Source: Tubiluchus corallicola (lineage: Eukaryota; Priapulida; Priapulimorpha; Priapulimorphida; Tubiluchidae). From it: a stretch of DNA of 42,841 bases. A program made the position numbers and the translations under genes. The notes beneath the pieces were generated by a model. The model made no database searches and had not been told where the DNA came from. It saw nothing but the letters and a program-made list of their open reading frames with translations. This document shows positions 39,781 to 42,841 of this stretch, piece after piece; within the stretch, counting starts at the first letter, position 1, and each line of letters begins with the position of its first letter. Where the stretch lies: positions 47,501 to 90,341 of the forward strand of contig JAQGDQ010000834.1 in NCBI GenBank assembly GCA_030141605.1, written 5' to 3'.

Positions 39781-41709
39781 TTTGTCTGGCTGAACTGCGC
39801 CAAAAGAATCCTACCTTTCTATTTAAGCCGTTAGTGCTATTTCCGAGAATAATACGTAATAAAATCATAATTCTGTCCTTGTTCTAATAAACTGGCCAAA
39901 AGAGACGGGGAGATTACAGCCTGAGGTATCCTACGGTAATTATCTTGAAACATTGAAATAATTTTGTAAACCAAAACCGTCCACAAATCGGCATAGCTAA
40001 GACTGCGTTACGATGTTTGAAAGTAGAAAGCACCAAAAATTGGTCAAATTTCAGCTTTTTGTTTTTTTTTCAAAACAAATGCTATATATATGTCGAACTC
40101 TTATATTCTAACATCAAATTATCAAGAAATTGTCCAAAAAACGCTAAAAATCCTAATTTTATAACCCCGTGTCCACTTTTCTGGCTAGAAACTAGTACTG
40201 CAATTGTAAAAAACTTGTATTTCCAAACTCCGAAAACAGCTGGTGGAAGGAGTCATTTTGCTTCGGGCTTTTCTGTTGCCAAGCCCAGATCTTCGTTAGA
40301 AAGAGCCATCTACTAGATTTAAACACAACTGTTTTGTAGAAACGTGACAAAAAACAATGGCTAACGTTAACAACGATTTTCACAAGATTATGTTTTTCAG
40401 TGCGTAGTCTACACTTCAACTTCAACTTGGATTATCTCAGCTCAGAAATAACATAGAGCGATGAGCTTGGTATCAAAATGATCCTCATGAAATAGAGATT
40501 CAGGATATGTGAGTAAGCTAGAAAAGCTTTTAAGATTTATTTAAATTAATTTATTTAAATTAATTTAAATTTAATTAAAATTGCCGACTATGGATGATTT
40601 CACTATACAAGTATCCGTTCAGTGGTTTATTTGGTGTTGTCTGTAATAATGTTTTAGTTTAGTTTTTAGTTTCAGATGCTAAACAAGGAGTATTAAAGTG
40701 AGTGCTAAAATCAGGCTATTAATGCAGCAAGTTTCCTGTGAGGTAACATAAAAATGCAGATAAATCGATGCACTAAATTATTAAATTCCAATTCAATGTT
40801 TAAATCCACAAGCGTTACAATCAGTAATCTCAAGAACTACACAAATTTAATCCCTATTTTACTAAAAATTAACAGCGGGATCTTAAAATAAAAGGGTCCT
40901 TTACAAAGTAGGTTAGTGCCGATATTAAATATTCATTTTTAATATTGCCATTTATATGGAAAGTTTTTTGGTATATACTTCAAAAGTTCCCCGTCTCCTT
41001 TAGGTTTAGATTTTATGCTGAAATGTGGTGTAAGTAGAAAAACTTATTTGCCAATAGGTGTCAGCAGTGAGAAGTCGGACTCAGCCTCAAATTGTGTTAA
41101 GGTGAATTTTTTCTAAGTATTTCATATGATTTCAAGCCAAAATAAAAGAGTAATCATAATCCTAATCAGTCAGCACAAGGTCGACGCCCATCTATATCAA
41201 GCGGAGCTTTATAAATTTTGATGAAATTAATCGTAATTGCTCCCCCCCCCCCCCCAAGAAGCAAATATCAAGGAATTAGCTCTAGTTTTGACAGACACAC
41301 TTCCAAAACTTAAAATTTAGGAGTAAATAATTATAATAAAGTACATCCAAGATCCAATTATGTGGCCTAATTCTTCAATACATATAAACACTGGCGACTC
41401 GTACCTAAAATTATTGGGGTAGTGCTTCAGAAAATTTAATTCTGCTTGTTTATGACGGCTACAACCGCAATGAAGGTTTTTACAACTGTTTGTGTCCAAC
41501 GTATTCAAACAACGTCCAAACCTTCCTGTGTAAACCTACCCGTGTCCAACTTGCCTTGCTACCTGTTCAAATTGTTTTGCAACAGTATAACGCTGCCGGG
41601 GCGAGTGACCTGCGCCCATTTTCTTTACGTCCAGCCTTAGACGAAACGTCTTAGCTGTAGCCAAATATCCCAGTGTCTACAAAATTGTGACCGAAAAACC
41701 ATTGCTTGC
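39781..41709. other. Intergenic DNA
   Basis: It holds AT-rich self-complementary repeats (TTTATTTAAATTAATTTA near 40535-40580) and a poly-C run of 14 at 41242. The ORFs at 40017-40316 and 41446-41640 show no family. No transposon ends were recognised. Confidence 0.35.
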
Positions 41710-42220
41710 TTAAAGGAAAAGCTAAGCCTTCTAGGAGGTTAGGCTTACGTCTATGTTCCAGATTACTGTTAGAAAGATTTAGTAATAAAACTGCAATAAG
41801 CGCCACGTGTAGCTAGTAAAATCACTTTGAAGTCGCGATCACTTCATGCTGGGGTGCTGCCATTTTCAATGCTCATTCTTGCTCCAATGACGTCATTCGT
41901 CCTGAGGAAACGTAGCCCACTGTCAGTCTTAATAAGTTTTTACAAAAAAATGCGTGGCTAATTTTGTAATACTTCTGCGTGAACATTAGGTAAGCTGCAG
42001 AAGCTTGAATTAGTTTAAGCAGCGCGAGCTTACGGAAAGACACGATGCGCTTACGAAAAGTCACGAAGTCTCCCAGAAAATCCTCATGATTTTCAAGTGA
42101 ATGGCGGCAACCATCAGGCCTGAAAATTTCTATTCAGAGGCAACATACTTTAAAATTACAAGCAGTTCTTTGCAAATTTCATGAAAAGTTACATGCTTTA
42201 CAGGCAGTTCTTTTCTTTAA
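41710..42220 (-). mobile_element. Family D element copy 4
   Basis: It is bounded by TTAA at 41710-41713 and 42217-42220, with ends TTAAAGGAAAAGCTAAGCC and, reversed, TTAAAGAAAAGAACTGCC, a weak inverted repeat. It holds a perfect TGACGTCA at 41888-41895 and the paired GACTTTTCGTAAG/GTCTTTCCGTAAG blocks. It is 511 bp, non-coding and the most complete member. Confidence 0.87.
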
Positions 42221-42316
42221 TCGTCTTGTGTTGAAGAAGTTCGTGTCAAAGACGTCGAGAATTTGTTGCTGTTTCATCACAATTTACTTAAGTCTCCTCT
42301 ATCTTTGGCTGTGACT

Positions 42317-42841
42317 GGTAATAAAGTCACAGGTAAAAAACTCACAGGTAAAAAAGTCACCGGAAAAAAGTCACAGGAAAAAAGTCACAGGTAAAAAAGT
42401 CACAGGAAAAAAGTCACGGATAGAAAAGAAAGTGGAAAAAAAGTCACTGGTAAAAAGTCACGGGTAAAAGAGTCACTGGAAAATAATCACAGGAAAAAAG
42501 TCACTGGAAAAAAGTAACTGGTAAAAAGTCACAGGTAAAAAAGTCACCGGGAAAAAGTCACACGAAAAAAGTCACTGGAAAGTCACAAGAAAAGTCACAG
42601 GAAAAAAGTCACTGGAAAAAAGTCACGGGTAAAAAAGTCACTGGAAAAAGCTCACAGGTAAAAAAGTCACAGGTAAAAAAGTCACAGGAAAAAAGTCACG
42701 GATAGAAAGGAAAATGGAAAAAAAGTCACTGGTAAAAAGTCACGGGTAAAAAATTCACTGGAAAAGAATCACAGGAAAAAAGTCACTGGAAAAAAGTCAC
42801 TGGTAAAAAGTCACTGGAAAAAGCTCACAGGTGAAAAAGTC
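42317..42841 (+). repeat. GTCAC-containing minisatellite with 282 bp higher-order period, cut by the window edge
   Basis: Short units of 14-17 bp (AAAAAGTCACAGGT, AAAAAGTCACTGGA and variants) run to the last base. A distinctive GTCACGGATAGAAA block and its neighbours recur 282 bp apart (42421 and 42703), showing a higher-order repeat. No open frame is maintained. Confidence 0.93.

Overview
This window looks like nuclear DNA from an animal, most likely a marine invertebrate. It is AT-rich and gene-poor. It has a spliced gene with GT/AG introns, degenerate TTAGGG repeats, hAT, mariner/pogo and TTAA-target DNA transposons, an RTE-like retrotransposon remnant and a tRNA-derived SINE. The one recognisable host protein is a CMTM-type MARVEL protein. 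A tunicate or other invertebrate would fit, but the sequence alone does not settle the lineage. There is no operon structure, no CRISPR array and no intact transposon-encoded gene.

Genes. Two protein-coding genes are well supported, both on the minus strand. At 1840-4026 is a two-exon gene for an unrecognised 197-residue protein with many Ser/Thr-Pro sites and a basic cluster; its only coding intron holds a TTAA-type MITE. At 8867-9445 is an uninterrupted 192-codon CDS for a four-pass CKLF-like MARVEL (CMTM4/6/8-like) protein, with a likely 5'UTR splice acceptor at 9467. An 87-codon ORF with one membrane segment at 7585-7848 is only a weak candidate. Most other long open frames are shadows inside repeats.

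Repeats. At least six families recur. Family A (about 600 bp, TTAA ends; 2472, 11155, 13844, 23150, 38910, with a relative at 28760) has TIRs and a TTAA duplication that can be read from an empty site. Family B is an 800 bp TA-flanked element (19849 and 37517). Family C (17664, 18215 inverted, 25989, 27405, 29313) carries a recurrent ATG micro-ORF followed by a splice-donor-like motif. Family D is 450-520 bp with TTAA ends and a CRE-like palindrome (11802, 29868, 36524, 41710). Family E (15345, 37645) has a hairpin end and AT-rich tails. Several hAT-type elements have recognisable TIRs, two of them with perfect 8 bp target duplications (19144, 21523), and one keeps the C-terminal transposase domain (28173).

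Tandem repeats are prominent: a 54 bp minisatellite of about 38 units with an uninterrupted but ATG-less 668-codon frame (31805-33876), a CTG/CTACTG expansion inside a D element (30135-30602), compound microsatellites at 38221-38750, a 101 bp doublet at 22271, and a GTCAC-containing minisatellite with a 282 bp higher-order period that runs off the right edge (42317-42841).

Layout: 1-4.1 kb gene 1; 4.1-8.8 kb mostly unique AT-rich DNA with one hAT MITE; 8.8-9.7 kb the CMTM gene and telomere-like tract; 9.7-31 kb a patchwork of nested transposons; 31-34 kb the minisatellite; 34-42.8 kb further nested elements and satellites. The most informative structures are the nested loci at 23.1-24.2 kb and 37.5-39.8 kb, where insertion order can be read directly.
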